A stretch of DNA of 64,000 nucleotides from Shinella zoogloeoides (GTDB taxonomy: Bacteria > Pseudomonadota > Alphaproteobacteria > Rhizobiales > Rhizobiaceae): positions 1,377,501 through 1,441,500 of the forward strand of contig NZ_CP093528.1 of assembly GCF_022682305.1 (NCBI RefSeq). Direction: 5' to 3'. Below the pieces are notes generated by a model. It saw only the letters and a list, made by a program, of their open reading frames with translations. It had not been told where the DNA came from and ran no database searches. Every line of letters starts with the position of its first letter. Positions within the stretch are counted from its first letter, which is position 1. This document shows, piece after piece, positions 56,810-64,000 of the stretch. Made by a program: the position numbers and the translations under genes.

Positions 56810-57560
56810 ATGCGGCCTTGGCCGCGGCGATTTCGGCGATCATTGCGAGTATATCACGTTCGGCCGCTTCCGCCGGGGCTTCTTCACGGCTGCGGATGAC
56901 GATTTCCGTCGAGAAGCGGTTCTCCGAGAAGCGCGGATAGGAGCCGATGCTGGTTTCGGGGTGGTTCTTCTGGATCCCGGCGAGCGCGCTGCCGATATCA
57001 CCCTCGCCGAAGGGCGAGGCGACGGAGCGCGACAGCATGGGCTGGCCGCCCTCAAGCTTCGGCACGACGGTGCCGAGCATGGCGGTGAAGACCTGCGGCA
57101 CGCCGGCCATGACATAGACATTGCCGATATGGAAGCCCGGCGCGGTGGAGACGGCGTTCTCGATATGCACGGCGCCCTCGGGCATGCGGGCCATGCGCTG
57201 GCGGGCTTCGTTGAATTCCACGCCCCGGCGCTCGTACATCGCGCCGAGAAGCCGCATGGCCAGCGGATCGTGCAGGCACGGCACGCCGAAAGCCTTCGAG
57301 ATCGCGTCCGCCGTGATGTCGTCATGCGTCGGGCCGATGCCGCCGGAGGTGAAGACATAGGTGTAGCGCGCGCGCAGCGCGTTCAGCGCCTCGACGATGG
57401 CGTCCTCCTCGTCCCCGACGATCCGCACCTCCTTCAGGTCGATGCCGGCGAGGAAGAGCATGTCGGCGAGCTGGCCGATATTCTTGTCCTTGGTACGCCC
57501 GGAGAGCAGTTCATCGCCGATGGCGAGCATGGCGGCGGTGGCGATCGTGGTGGAACTCAT
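56805..57560 (-). CDS. CinA-like molybdopterin-binding-fold protein
   Basis: 251 residues of the competence/damage-inducible A N-terminal (MoCF) family, without the C-terminal nicotinamide-mononucleotide deamidase domain of full CinA. Family motifs are IGDELLSGRTKDKNIGQL at about 12-29 and VFTSGGIGPTHDDITADAI at about 68-86. Related stand-alone proteins hydrolyse ADP-ribose or FAD-like compounds. Its stop codon coincides with the FNR-type operator of the downstream stress gene. It is divergent from wrbA. Confidence 0.85.
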   Translation of the reverse strand: MSSTTIATAAMLAIGDELLSGRTKDKNIGQLADMLFLAGIDLKEVRIVGDEEDAIVEALNALRARYTYVFTSGGIGPTHDDITADAISKAFGVPCLHDPLAMRLLGAMYERRGVEFNEARQRMARMPEGAVHIENAVSTAPGFHIGNVYVMAGVPQVFTAMLGTVVPKLEGGQPMLSRSVASPFGEGDIGSALAGIQKNHPETSIGSYPRFSENRFSTEIVIRSREEAPAEAAERDILAMIAEIAAAKAAS

Positions 57561-57729
57561 GGGCGCTCTCCGAAGTTCGGACAGAAATGCCGACCGAAGG
57601 CGGGGGCATTGTCAATGACGGGTGAACAGTCTGTCGACCGTGCCGCTTCGTGCCGCGGTCATCTCGAAGTGCTACATCCAAGGCGAGGCCGCAATCAAGC
57701 GGAAAGCCCCTTTGCAACAGGAGACGACG

Positions 57730-58329
57730 ATGGCGAAAGTTCTGGTTCTTTATTACTCGGCCTACGGCCATATCGAAACGATGGCCTATGCCGTGGCGGA
57801 AGGCGCCAGGTCGGCCGGTGCGGACGTCACCGTCAAGCGCGTGCCGGAACTGGTGCCGGACGATGTCGCCAAGGCATCCTATTACAAAATGGACCAGAAG
57901 GCCGAGATCGCCACCGTCGCCGACCTCGAGAACTACGACGCCATCATCGTCGGCGCCGGCACCCGCTTCGGCACCGTCGCCTCGCAGATGCGCAATTTCT
58001 GGGATCAGACGGGCGGCCTTTGGGCGCAGGGCAAGCTGGTCGGCAAGGTCGGCTCGGTCTTCACCTCCTCCGCCACCCAGCACGGCGGCCAGGAATCCAC
58101 TATTCTCGGCTTTATTCCGACGCTGCTTCACCACGGTCTCGTCGTCGCCGGCCTGCCCTATGCGTTCCAGGGGCAGATGGGCGTGAACGAAGTCAAGGGC
58201 GGCTCGCCCTACGGCGCCTCCACCATCACCGACGGCGACGGCTCGCGCCAGCCCTCCGAGGTGGAACTCGAAGCCGCCCGCTACCAGGGCGCACATGTGG
58301 CGAAGATCGCCGGCAAGCTTTCGGCCTGA
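57730..58329 (+). CDS. wrbA: NAD(P)H:quinone oxidoreductase, WrbA type
   Basis: Flavodoxin-like tetrameric enzyme that reduces quinones by two electrons and so prevents redox cycling. 199 residues from ATG 57730, the exact family length; an in-frame start at 57622 is rejected. FMN phosphate loop [12 protein letters not shown] at about 7-18, [22 protein letters not shown] at about 79-100 and the [10 protein letters not shown] segment near 115. Divergent from the CinA-like gene with 169 bases between. Confidence 0.95.
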   Translation: MAKVLVLYYSAYGHIETMAYAVAEGARSAGADVTVKRVPELVPDDVAKASYYKMDQKAEIATVADLENYDAIIVGAGTRFGTVASQMRNFWDQTGGLWAQGKLVGKVGSVFTSSATQHGGQESTILGFIPTLLHHGLVVAGLPYAFQGQMGVNEVKGGSPYGASTITDGDGSRQPSEVELEAARYQGAHVAKIAGKLSA

Positions 58330-58356
58330 CGTTCTCCTGAAACGTCGCTGAAAAAG

Positions 58357-58392
58357 AGGGTGCGGCAAGCGTCAGGGGCCGCGCCCTTTTTT
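58357..58392 (+). terminator. Intrinsic terminator of wrbA
   Basis: Stem AGGG-T-GCGGC with GCCGC-G-CCCT (58357-58366 with 58378-58387) and a run of six T ending at 58392. It isolates wrbA from the next genes. Confidence 0.85.
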
Positions 58393-58433
58393 CTTGGGAA
58401 TCCTCGTTTTCGTGGGGCGCCCTCTCAAGAATT

Positions 58434-58456
58434 AATACAACCAATGAGTTTGTATT
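58434..58456. promoter_or_regulatory. Inverted repeat in the AT-rich region before the small-protein/caspase pair
   Basis: AATACAA, nine bases, TTGTATT: a perfect 7+7 inverted repeat in a stretch (58425-58490) that is far richer in A and T than its surroundings. A TTGCAA/TAAGTT promoter-like pair (58462-58489) follows. It may be an operator for the pair of genes downstream. Confidence 0.45.
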
Positions 58457-58521
58457 TTATATTGCAACCATAGATGCATTGTGTAAGTTAACGCTGTCAG
58501 CAGCCAGTGGAGGAGAAAATC

Positions 58522-58764
58522 ATGGCTATTTCGGTGGGTGGAACCGTCACGATAACCATTCGGGATCTGGAGCAGATTCCTGCGGATGCCGAAGCGGCGC
58601 GGGCCTTCGTGCTTGGCGATCTCGGGGAGGCGGTCTACGCGAAGATCATTGCCGCAAAGGAGCTCGTCGCGTCGGGGGCTGCACAGATCACGCAGCGCGA
58701 TGCGGCGCTCGCGGTAGAGGCGCGGGATATCTCCGTCGGGATTTCGATCAGCGGAAGTTTCTGA
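58522..58764 (+). CDS. 80-residue hypothetical protein paired with a caspase-like protease
   Basis: Starts at ATG 58522 behind GGAGGAGAAAA; the in-frame GTG at 58507 lies inside that site. The protein begins with a beta-like stretch (AISVGGTVTITIRDLE), has two Ala-rich helices in the middle and ends with another beta-like stretch (DISVGISISGSF). It has no cysteine, signal or membrane span. Arg-Asp pairs occur at 14-15, 59-60 and 68-69; if the neighbour is Arg-specific like metacaspases, these could be cut sites. Only 56 bases, mostly one hairpin, separate it from the protease gene. I recognise no family; partner, substrate or inhibitor are all open. Confidence 0.65.
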   Translation: MAISVGGTVTITIRDLEQIPADAEAARAFVLGDLGEAVYAKIIAAKELVASGAAQITQRDAALAVEARDISVGISISGSF

Positions 58765-58773
58765 GTTTCAAGA

Positions 58774-58803
58774 CGGCACCGCCGCCGTCCGGCGGCGGTG
58801 CCG
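58774..58803 (+). promoter_or_regulatory. Very stable hairpin between the small gene and the caspase-like gene
   Basis: A 13-bp perfect GC stem (58774-58786 with 58791-58803) with loop GTCC and no T run, ending 7 bases before the ribosome site GGAGGAG of the protease gene. It may lower or delay translation of the second gene, or protect the upstream message. Confidence 0.6.
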
Positions 58804-58820
58804 CTTCGGGAGGAGCGGAT

Positions 58821-59585
58821 ATGAAGCGTGCGCTTTTGGTCGGAATAAATCAGTACGAACAGGCCCAGTTCAATCTGGCGGGATGCGTCAACGACGTCCT
58901 CGAGATGGGAAAAATCCTTAAGGAAAACTACGGATTCAGCGACGGGGACATGCGGGTCGTGACCGATGCGCAGGCAACACGCTCCAACATCATGGAAAGC
59001 TTGACGAACCTGCTTTCCGGGACGAGCGCAGGAGATCAGCTTCTCTTCTACTTTGCTGGTCACGGGACGCAGAAGGGCTTCGAGGTCGATGGCGAACCGG
59101 CTGGGCGTGATCAGGCGATCGTCCCCTACGAGATAACCATCAACAGTCTTGTCACCGACAACGAACTGTTCGGCATCATCGCGCCCCGCCTGGCGCCGGA
59201 TGTCAAGTTCACGGCGTTCTACGACTGTTGCCACTCCGGCACGATGATCCGTTTCGTCGAATTCGACGAGAACGGAGGGCTTCAGACCCTGCAGAACCGG
59301 TGTATCGACGTATCGGGCCTGCCGGAGGCAATGCGCGCGGCCGAAGTCGGACCCTACAATGTGCTCTCCGCCTGCAAGGATGAGCAGACGGCGGCCGACC
59401 TGAAAATCGAAGGCGTTTCCCGCGGGGCATTCAGCTATGCCTTGCAGTCCGTGCTGCGGGAGGAACCCGGTATCAGGATCGCCGATTGCGAGGATCGGGT
59501 GCTTGAGCGGGTGAAGACGGTGAGCTCCCATAAACAGGAGCCGCAATATTACTACGTCGAGCCGAATGCCAGGGTTCTCGGCTGA
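58821..59585 (+). CDS. Caspase-family (C14) cysteine protease
   Basis: 254 residues from ATG 58821 with GGAGGAG in front. A single caspase-like (metacaspase/orthocaspase) domain fills the protein: MKRALLVGINQYE start, catalytic His81 in FYFAGHGTQ and catalytic Cys137 in FYDCCHSGT, followed by LSACKDEQTAAD and GAFSYALQSVL for the small-subunit part. No signal peptide, membrane segment or C-terminal effector or sensor domain. Bacterial caspase-like proteases act in cell death, phage defence or protein maturation, usually after activation by a partner. The only candidate partner here is the 80-residue protein just upstream. Protease assignment is firm, role is unknown. Confidence 0.88.
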   Translation: MKRALLVGINQYEQAQFNLAGCVNDVLEMGKILKENYGFSDGDMRVVTDAQATRSNIMESLTNLLSGTSAGDQLLFYFAGHGTQKGFEVDGEPAGRDQAIVPYEITINSLVTDNELFGIIAPRLAPDVKFTAFYDCCHSGTMIRFVEFDENGGLQTLQNRCIDVSGLPEAMRAAEVGPYNVLSACKDEQTAADLKIEGVSRGAFSYALQSVLREEPGIRIADCEDRVLERVKTVSSHKQEPQYYYVEPNARVLG

Positions 59586-59607
59586 CGATCAGGACAGGCT
59601 CAAGGGA

Positions 59608-59692
59608 TGGTGCGGGCGGCGGGGATCGAACCCGCACAGCCAAGGCCGAGAGATTTTAAGTCTCTTGCGTCTACCAGTTTCGCCACGCCCGC
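59608..59692 (-). tRNA. tRNA-Leu (anticodon UAA)
   Basis: 85 bases with encoded CCA. Acceptor stem GCGGGCG/CGCCCGC, class II with variable arm, anticodon loop CTTAAAA giving TAA, T arm GTTCGATCC. Its 3' end points toward the caspase-like gene, the side where integrating elements insert; I found no duplicated 3' end. Confidence 0.96.
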
Positions 59693-59820
59693 GTGGTTTG
59701 CGTTCTCGATTGCCGGGGCGGGTCAGTCAAGACCGCAAATCTCAAAAAGCCTTTCCCAGGTAAATAAACCTGCCGACGCTCCCTTATGGTGGCGGGCAAT
59801 TTGGACGGTAAGGAGGAGAA

Positions 59821-60120
59821 ATGCGTCGGAAAGTCGTATTCTGCTTGGCAATGTCGGCGTCGGGAGCCGCGAACGCTGCTTCCATCTGCATCGATGGAAG
59901 CTTCATATTCACCGGGGATACACGGGTCATAAGCATCTATGACGAGGTGTGTAAGGTGGATAGAGGAAACTTCAACATAGTCGGGGGAGGTTACACCCAC
60001 GGCATTGAGGTGTGCTTCAACGATTCAGGCAATGCGTCCGTCATCTATCGTAACGTGACGAACAACGGCCCCACCGTGAGAGCTGGATGGCTCAAGGACG
60101 GCGATTGCATAAAGCCATAA
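59821..60120 (+). CDS. Small secreted cysteine-containing protein
   Basis: 99 residues with AAGGAGGAG before ATG 59821. A signal peptide ends at ANAAS near residue 20. The mature part of about 79 residues has four cysteines (CIDG, VCKV, VCFN, DCIK), fitting two disulfides, and looks all-beta (FIFTGDTRVISIY, FNIVGGGYTHGIEV, ASVIYRNVTNN). Composition is less GC-rich than nearby genes. It stands alone between tRNA-Leu and pit. I recognise no family; an exported binding or inhibitory protein is possible but unproved. Confidence 0.55.
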   Translation: MRRKVVFCLAMSASGAANAASICIDGSFIFTGDTRVISIYDEVCKVDRGNFNIVGGGYTHGIEVCFNDSGNASVIYRNVTNNGPTVRAGWLKDGDCIKP

Positions 60121-60153
60121 TAGACCGAAGTGCGGATATGTAATGCGAGGATT

Positions 60154-60181
60154 ACGGGCTGTAGGTGATGCTACAGCCCGT
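60154..60181. terminator. Hairpin between the secreted-protein gene and pit
   Basis: A perfect 11-bp stem (60154-60164 with 60171-60181) with a six-base loop, between two convergent genes, 12 bases from the pit stop. Short T stretches only. Confidence 0.6.
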
Positions 60182-60193
60182 ATCGCGTTGCGC

Positions 60194-61201
60194 TCAACCG
60201 CTGATCGCGTTGAACACCAGATAGAACAGCGCCGAGATCGCCGCTGCCGAGGGCAGGGTGATGATCCACGCCCAGACGATGTTGCTGGCGACGCCCCAGC
60301 GGACCGCGGAGACGCGGCGTGCGGCGCCGACGCCGATGATGGCGCCGGTGATCGTATGGGTGGTGGAGACCGGGATGCCGAGCCAGGTGGCGCCGAAGAG
60401 GGTGAGAGCGCCGCCGGTCTCCGCGCAGAAGCCCTGCATCGGGTTGAGGCGGGTGATCTTCGAGCCCATCGTGTGCACGATGCGCCAGCCGCCCATCAGC
60501 GTGCCGAGCGCCATGGCGGCCTGGCAGGTGATGACGACCCAGAAGGGCACGTAGAACTCTCCGCCGAGATACCCCTGCGAATAGAGCAGCACGGCGATGA
60601 TGCCCATCGTCTTCTGCGCGTCGTTGCCGCCATGGCCGAGCGAATAGAGCGAGGCCGAGACGAACTGCATGACGCGGAAGGTGCGGTCGACGGCGAACGG
60701 CGTCTGGCGCACGAAGATCCAGGAGACGATCAGCACGAGGACCAGCGCCAGGAAGAAGCCGAGGGCGGGCGACAGGAAGATGGCGCTCGCCGTCTTGAGA
60801 AGGCCGCTCCAGACGACCGCGTCGAAGCCCGTGCGGGCAAGGCCCGCGCCGACGAGACCGCCGATGAGGGCATGCGAGGAACTGGAAGGGATGCCGAAGA
60901 TCCAGGTGACGACGTTCCAGATGATCGCGCCCATCAGCGCCGCGAAGATGACGAGCGGGCTGACGATGGAGGGATCGATGATCCCCCTGCCCAGCGTCTC
61001 GGCGACATGCAGGCCGAAGAACAGGAAGGCGATGAAATTGAAGAATGCCGCCCACATCACGGCATATTGCGGCCGCAGCACGCGCGTCGAGACGATCGTG
61101 GCGATGGAGTTGGCGGCATCGTGCAGGCCGTTCAGGAAATCGAAGAGCAGCGCGATGCCGATGAGAGCGATCAGCAGCGGAAGGGCGAGGGTGGCGTCCA
61201 T
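60194..61201 (-). CDS. pit: Low-affinity inorganic phosphate transporter (Pit)
   Basis: Proton-coupled metal-phosphate symporter of the inner membrane. 335 residues with about ten hydrophobic spans. The two PD001131-like signatures are clear: FLNGLHDAANSIATIVSTRV at about 24-43 and IPVSTTHTITGAIIGVG near 285. Its ATG overlaps the stop of the DUF47 gene (TGATG). In Sinorhizobium meliloti the same pair (orfA-pit) is the phosphate uptake system used when phosphate is plentiful and is repressed by PhoB when scarce; a Pho-box-like repeat stands upstream here. Confidence 0.95.
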   Translation of the reverse strand: MDATLALPLLIALIGIALLFDFLNGLHDAANSIATIVSTRVLRPQYAVMWAAFFNFIAFLFFGLHVAETLGRGIIDPSIVSPLVIFAALMGAIIWNVVTWIFGIPSSSSHALIGGLVGAGLARTGFDAVVWSGLLKTASAIFLSPALGFFLALVLVLIVSWIFVRQTPFAVDRTFRVMQFVSASLYSLGHGGNDAQKTMGIIAVLLYSQGYLGGEFYVPFWVVITCQAAMALGTLMGGWRIVHTMGSKITRLNPMQGFCAETGGALTLFGATWLGIPVSTTHTITGAIIGVGAARRVSAVRWGVASNIVWAWIITLPSAAAISALFYLVFNAISG

Positions 61202-61845
61202 CAGACGTTCTCGATCACGATACCGCTGATTTCATCGGCAACATCCTCGAAGCGGTCGACGACCTTCTCGAGTTCGCCATAGATCTCGCTGCCGATGATA
61301 TAGGCCATCGGATCGGATTGGCCGAACCGCTTGAAGAGATCCTTCAGGCCCTGCTCATGCAGCTCGTCCGAGCGGCCTTCGACGCGGGTGACTTCTTCCG
61401 CGATGGCGCTGAGACGGCCGGCATGCACGCCGACCTTGTCGAGCAGCGGAATGGCCTCGGCGATGAGGTGGGCGGCCTTGACGACCGCTTCGCCCATTTC
61501 CTGCATGCCGGGCTGGAAGCTCGTCTGCTCGAAGAGGCGGATGGTCTTGACCGTCTTATGCATCATGTCGATGGCGTCGTCCATCGACTGGATCAGGTCC
61601 TTGATGTCGCCGCGGTCGAAGGGCGTGATGAAGCTGCGGCGGACGGCGAGCAGGACCTCGCGCGTGATCTCGTCGGCCTGGTCTTCCAGTTCGACGATGC
61701 GGTCGCAGTGTTTTTGAAGGTCCGGGCCGCCGGCAAGCGCCGAGCGGAGGGCTTCGGCGGCGCCGACGACGGTGCGGGAATGCTGCTCGAAGAGATCGAA
61801 GAAACGGTCCTCGCGCGGCATGAATTTGCGAAACAGCGAAAGCAT
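61201..61845 (-). CDS. DUF47 PhoU-like protein, Pit accessory (OrfA)
   Basis: 214 residues, all helical, of the DUF47/PhoU-like family that accompanies Pit transporters. Typical sequences are FFDLFEQHSRTVVGAAEAL at the start and MDDAIDMMHKTVKTIRLFE in the middle. By analogy to PhoU it probably binds metal ions and restrains or tunes the transporter. First gene of the pit operon and co-translated with it. Corresponds to OrfA of Sinorhizobium meliloti by order and family. Confidence 0.92.
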   Translation of the reverse strand: MLSLFRKFMPREDRFFDLFEQHSRTVVGAAEALRSALAGGPDLQKHCDRIVELEDQADEITREVLLAVRRSFITPFDRGDIKDLIQSMDDAIDMMHKTVKTIRLFEQTSFQPGMQEMGEAVVKAAHLIAEAIPLLDKVGVHAGRLSAIAEEVTRVEGRSDELHEQGLKDLFKRFGQSDPMAYIIGSEIYGELEKVVDRFEDVADEISGIVIENV

Positions 61846-61869
61846 GGATGCCCCTTATGTGGCTGGGGT

Positions 61870-61886
61870 TGTCATGCGGCTGTCAT
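61870..61886 (-). promoter_or_regulatory. Pho-box-like direct repeat upstream of the pit operon
   Basis: TGTCAT-N5-TGTCAT: two PhoB half-sites with the required 11-base period, read on the plus strand (61870-61875 and 61881-61886). The repeat starts only 25 bases before the DUF47 start codon, so bound PhoB would block the promoter, consistent with repression. Confidence 0.6.
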
Positions 61887-61969
61887 AATTGAGCGGAAAG
61901 GCGCTGAAAAGCACTGATTCGCCGCTTGTCACAATTCTCTTGCGGTGCGGTAAACAGGCCCGGAGGGTA

Positions 61970-62548
61970 TCAGGGCACGATCTTGAACGGTTGCTCGCTG
62001 ATGGCGACGGCGCCGCTCGCGCTGTCGCGGAAGCGGTAGCGCAGCACGTAGTCGCCCGCCGGCGGGCTGCTGAGATTGAGCGTCAGCTTGGCGAAGACTT
62101 CCTGGTTGCGCACGCTTCCCTTGAAGTCGAAGGAGCCGAAGGCCTTCTGTTCGGCGAGTTTCGCGCCCTTCGGATCGAGCAGTTCCAGATCGACGGTGAA
62201 ATGCGATTCCAGGAGGCCGCCATCGACGGGACGCCAGGTGAGGCCGACCGGCTCGACATAGGAGATCAGCGCTTCGCCCGCCTTGAAGCTGGTATCGGCG
62301 CGGGTGGCGTACATGCCGTAGCCCTCCGGCGGCGCGGAAACGAAGATCGCCTTGCCGATGGAGAAGGGCAGGGTGGCGGCGAAGGCGCCGTAGGCGTCGC
62401 GGATCGTGTTGTGCGCGCCGACCGTATCGCCGGCCGCCGCCTGCTCCTCCGCCTTCTTCGCCGCATCCGCGAGGGGGCCGGCCAGCGCGAACGTCGGCGC
62501 AAGGGCGGCGACAAAGGTCAGACGCATCAGGGACTTCCACACGGACAT
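61970..62548 (-). CDS. Secreted hypothetical protein
   Basis: 192 residues with a signal peptide cleaved after FALAG near residue 23. A helical start (PLADAAKKAEEQAAAGDTV) leads into a beta-rich domain with two repeated halves: strands around YATRADTSFKAGEALISYVEP and a final FRDSASGAVAISEQPFKIVP that resembles an immunoglobulin-like fold. No cysteine and no metal motif. Probably periplasmic. It lies between the pit operon and trkH, reading the same way, 74 bases after the trkH stop. Function unknown. Confidence 0.75.
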   Translation of the reverse strand: MSVWKSLMRLTFVAALAPTFALAGPLADAAKKAEEQAAAGDTVGAHNTIRDAYGAFAATLPFSIGKAIFVSAPPEGYGMYATRADTSFKAGEALISYVEPVGLTWRPVDGGLLESHFTVDLELLDPKGAKLAEQKAFGSFDFKGSVRNQEVFAKLTLNLSSPPAGDYVLRYRFRDSASGAVAISEQPFKIVP

Positions 62549-62622
62549 TCAGTCTTCCTCCAGCCGCATGCCGGCCAAGATGCGAAGAAGCGTGACAACA
62601 GTCAAGGACGGGGCCGCTCTTG

Positions 62623-64000
62623 TCAGTGCTTCCAGAAGAGCGGCGTCAGGATCACGAGGACGGTGAGGATTTCCAGACGTCCGAGCAGCATCAGGAAGGA
62701 CAGCAGATAGAGCGCCGCATCGTGGAAGCCGGCGAAGGTGCCGGCCGGCCCGATCGCCTGCGTGACGCCCGGGCCGACATTCGAAAGCGATGTGGCCGCG
62801 GCCGAGATCGCCGTCAGCACGTCGTAGCCCATGAGGGCGAGCAGGATCGCGCCGATGGCGGAGATGGCCACGAAGGTGATGAAGAACAGAAAGACGTTGC
62901 GCTGCAGGTCCGCGTCGACCGTCATCGGCCCGTAGCGCACGGCATGGATGCCGTCGGGATAGATGAGGCGGTAGAGGCCGGTACGGATGAAGTTGAAGAG
63001 GATGATCAGGCGATAGGCCTTGATGCCGCCCGCCGTCGAGCCGGAGCAGCCGCCCATGAAGGTGGCGACGAAGGCGAGCGCGACGATGAAATGGCCCCAT
63101 TGGGTGTAATCGTCGCTGGCAAAGCCGGTCGTCGATAGAATGGACGAGACGGTGAAGAAGGAATGGGCGAGGGCTTCGTGGAAATCGACGCCGTTCTGGA
63201 GGCGCTGGAAGACGCTTGCCGCGATCGAGAACAGCGCGAGGTAGCCGAGGAACACACGGATCTGCGGATCGCGCCACGCATCCACCCGCCCGCGCACCAC
63301 GATGAGGATCAGGACGGAGAAGGGCAGGCTGCTCAGCGTCATGAAGAAGGTGGCGGCCCATAGCAGCGGCAGGCTCTTGAAATAGCCGAAGGAAGCGTCG
63401 TGCGTCGAAAGCCCGCCGGTGGCGACGGTGGACATGGCGTTGTTCAGCGCGTCGAAGCGGTTCATGCCGAGCGCGGCATAGGTGATGGCGCAGATGAGGG
63501 TTATCGACACATAGATGGCGAGGAAGGCGCGGGTATAGCTGGCGATGCGGGCGAAGGGCTTGTCGGCCGTGTCGGACGATTCGAGCTTGAAGAAGGACAT
63601 GCCCCCGACGCGCAGATACGGCATGATGAAGAGGCCGAGCGCCAGGATCCCGATGCCGCCGAGCCAATGCAGCAGCGAGCGCCACATCAGGATGCCGGGC
63701 GGCGCATGGTCGAGGCCGACGATGACGGTGGAGCCTGTCGTGCTGATCGCGGATACCGATTCGAAGTAGGCCTGCGCGAAGGTGAGCTTCAGCGAGGAGA
63801 GCCAGAGCGGGATCGCGCCGATAAAGGTCGCGCTCAGCCAGAGCAGGTTCACCACCAAGAAGCCCATCCGCTTGTTGAAGGGCGGCGGGCCGGCGCGCGT
63901 CGCGACGGCTGTGGCAAGCGAGAGGCCGCCGGTGAAAAAGGCGGACAGTAGGAAAACCTCCCAGTCGGGATGCCCGTAATAAACGTCGATGAACGCCGGG
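62623..64000 (-). CDS. TrkH-family potassium uptake protein, N terminus outside the window
   Basis: Channel-like subunit of a Trk/Ktr potassium transporter in the inner membrane. The open frame continues from 63867 (an internal Met) to the window edge at 64000 without a stop, giving 459 visible codons; about 30 residues are missing. The four pore-loop signatures are present: SAISTTGSTV, MSTVATGGLS, ILSTTGFAS with GGCSGSTAGGIK, and SLSNVGPG. Gly in each filter is intact, so it should conduct. Its cytosolic TrkA/KtrA partner is not in the window. Family certain, exact subtype open. Confidence 0.92.
   Translation of the reverse strand, partial: PAFIDVYYGHPDWEVFLLSAFFTGGLSLATAVATRAGPPPFNKRMGFLVVNLLWLSATFIGAIPLWLSSLKLTFAQAYFESVSAISTTGSTVIVGLDHAPPGILMWRSLLHWLGGIGILALGLFIMPYLRVGGMSFFKLESSDTADKPFARIASYTRAFLAIYVSITLICAITYAALGMNRFDALNNAMSTVATGGLSTHDASFGYFKSLPLLWAATFFMTLSSLPFSVLILIVVRGRVDAWRDPQIRVFLGYLALFSIAASVFQRLQNGVDFHEALAHSFFTVSSILSTTGFASDDYTQWGHFIVALAFVATFMGGCSGSTAGGIKAYRLIILFNFIRTGLYRLIYPDGIHAVRYGPMTVDADLQRNVFLFFITFVAISAIGAILLALMGYDVLTAISAAATSLSNVGPGVTQAIGPAGTFAGFHDAALYLLSFLMLLGRLEILTVLVILTPLFWKH

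Noticed and set aside
58340..59692. Integrated element bounded by a duplicated tRNA-Leu 3' end
   Set aside because: Only a 7-base match to the tRNA 3' end (near 58360) was found and there is no integrase, so an integration event is not supported.

Overview
The window is ordinary chromosomal DNA of an alphaproteobacterium of the order Hyphomicrobiales, most likely family Rhizobiaceae (Rhizobium, Agrobacterium, Ensifer or Shinella type). The case rests on gene order and protein character: amiC-mrcA-prfB, tRNA-Tyr/tRNA-Gly/tuf/tRNA-Trp/secE/nusG, the str operon joined to the S10 operon, degP-like/rarA, msrP-msrQ and the orfA(DUF47)-pit pair. The DNA is GC-rich and protein genes start mostly with ATG behind AGGAG-like sites. 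I see no insertion sequence, prophage, CRISPR array or rRNA operon.

Layout. 1-7,800: a structured leader that probably belongs to a divergent gene outside the window, then cell-wall genes amiC and mrcA, prfB with its programmed +1 frameshift, a secreted hypothetical, nadK, and three small genes. 7,950-11,700: tRNA-Thr, a LysR regulator divergent from azoR, rlmB, tRNA-Tyr, tRNA-Gly and a small lipoprotein. 11,975-46,191: the translation and transcription core. This runs tuf copy 1, tRNA-Trp, secE-nusG-rplK-rplA, an L10-type leader, rplJ-rplL, rpoB-rpoC, then after a small convergent gene rpsL-rpsG-fusA-tuf copy 2, rpsJ to rpsQ, rplN to rplO, secY-adk, rpsM-rpsK-rpoA-rplQ. The two tuf genes are the same over the coding region and differ immediately outside it. 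rpmJ and rpsD are not in this cluster. 46,350-64,000: unrelated housekeeping and accessory genes: a membrane diguanylate cyclase, msrQP, a DegP-type protease, rarA, an alpha/beta hydrolase, an EEP-family protein, a PDC-like sensor protein, gpt, a universal stress protein, a CinA-like protein, wrbA, a small-protein/caspase pair, tRNA-Leu, a small secreted protein, pit with its DUF47 partner, and the 3' part of a TrkH potassium transporter.

Regulation readable from the sequence: an L10-leader with an intrinsic terminator before rplJ, paired hairpins between rplL and rpoB, terminators that cut the ribosomal cluster after rpsQ and after rplO, a perfect FNR/FixK-type palindrome before the universal stress gene, and a Pho-box-like direct repeat before the DUF47-pit operon.

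Most interesting leads: a twice-repeated, covarying RNA hairpin in the rpsM-rpsK spacer; the compact 80-residue-protein plus caspase-like protease module at 58.4-59.6 kb behind an AT-rich promoter region with an inverted repeat; and the long multi-hairpin leaders of rplJ and the probable rne-type transcript. Gene starts were chosen by Shine-Dalgarno position and family length; all functional calls are from my reading of the sequence, without database searches.
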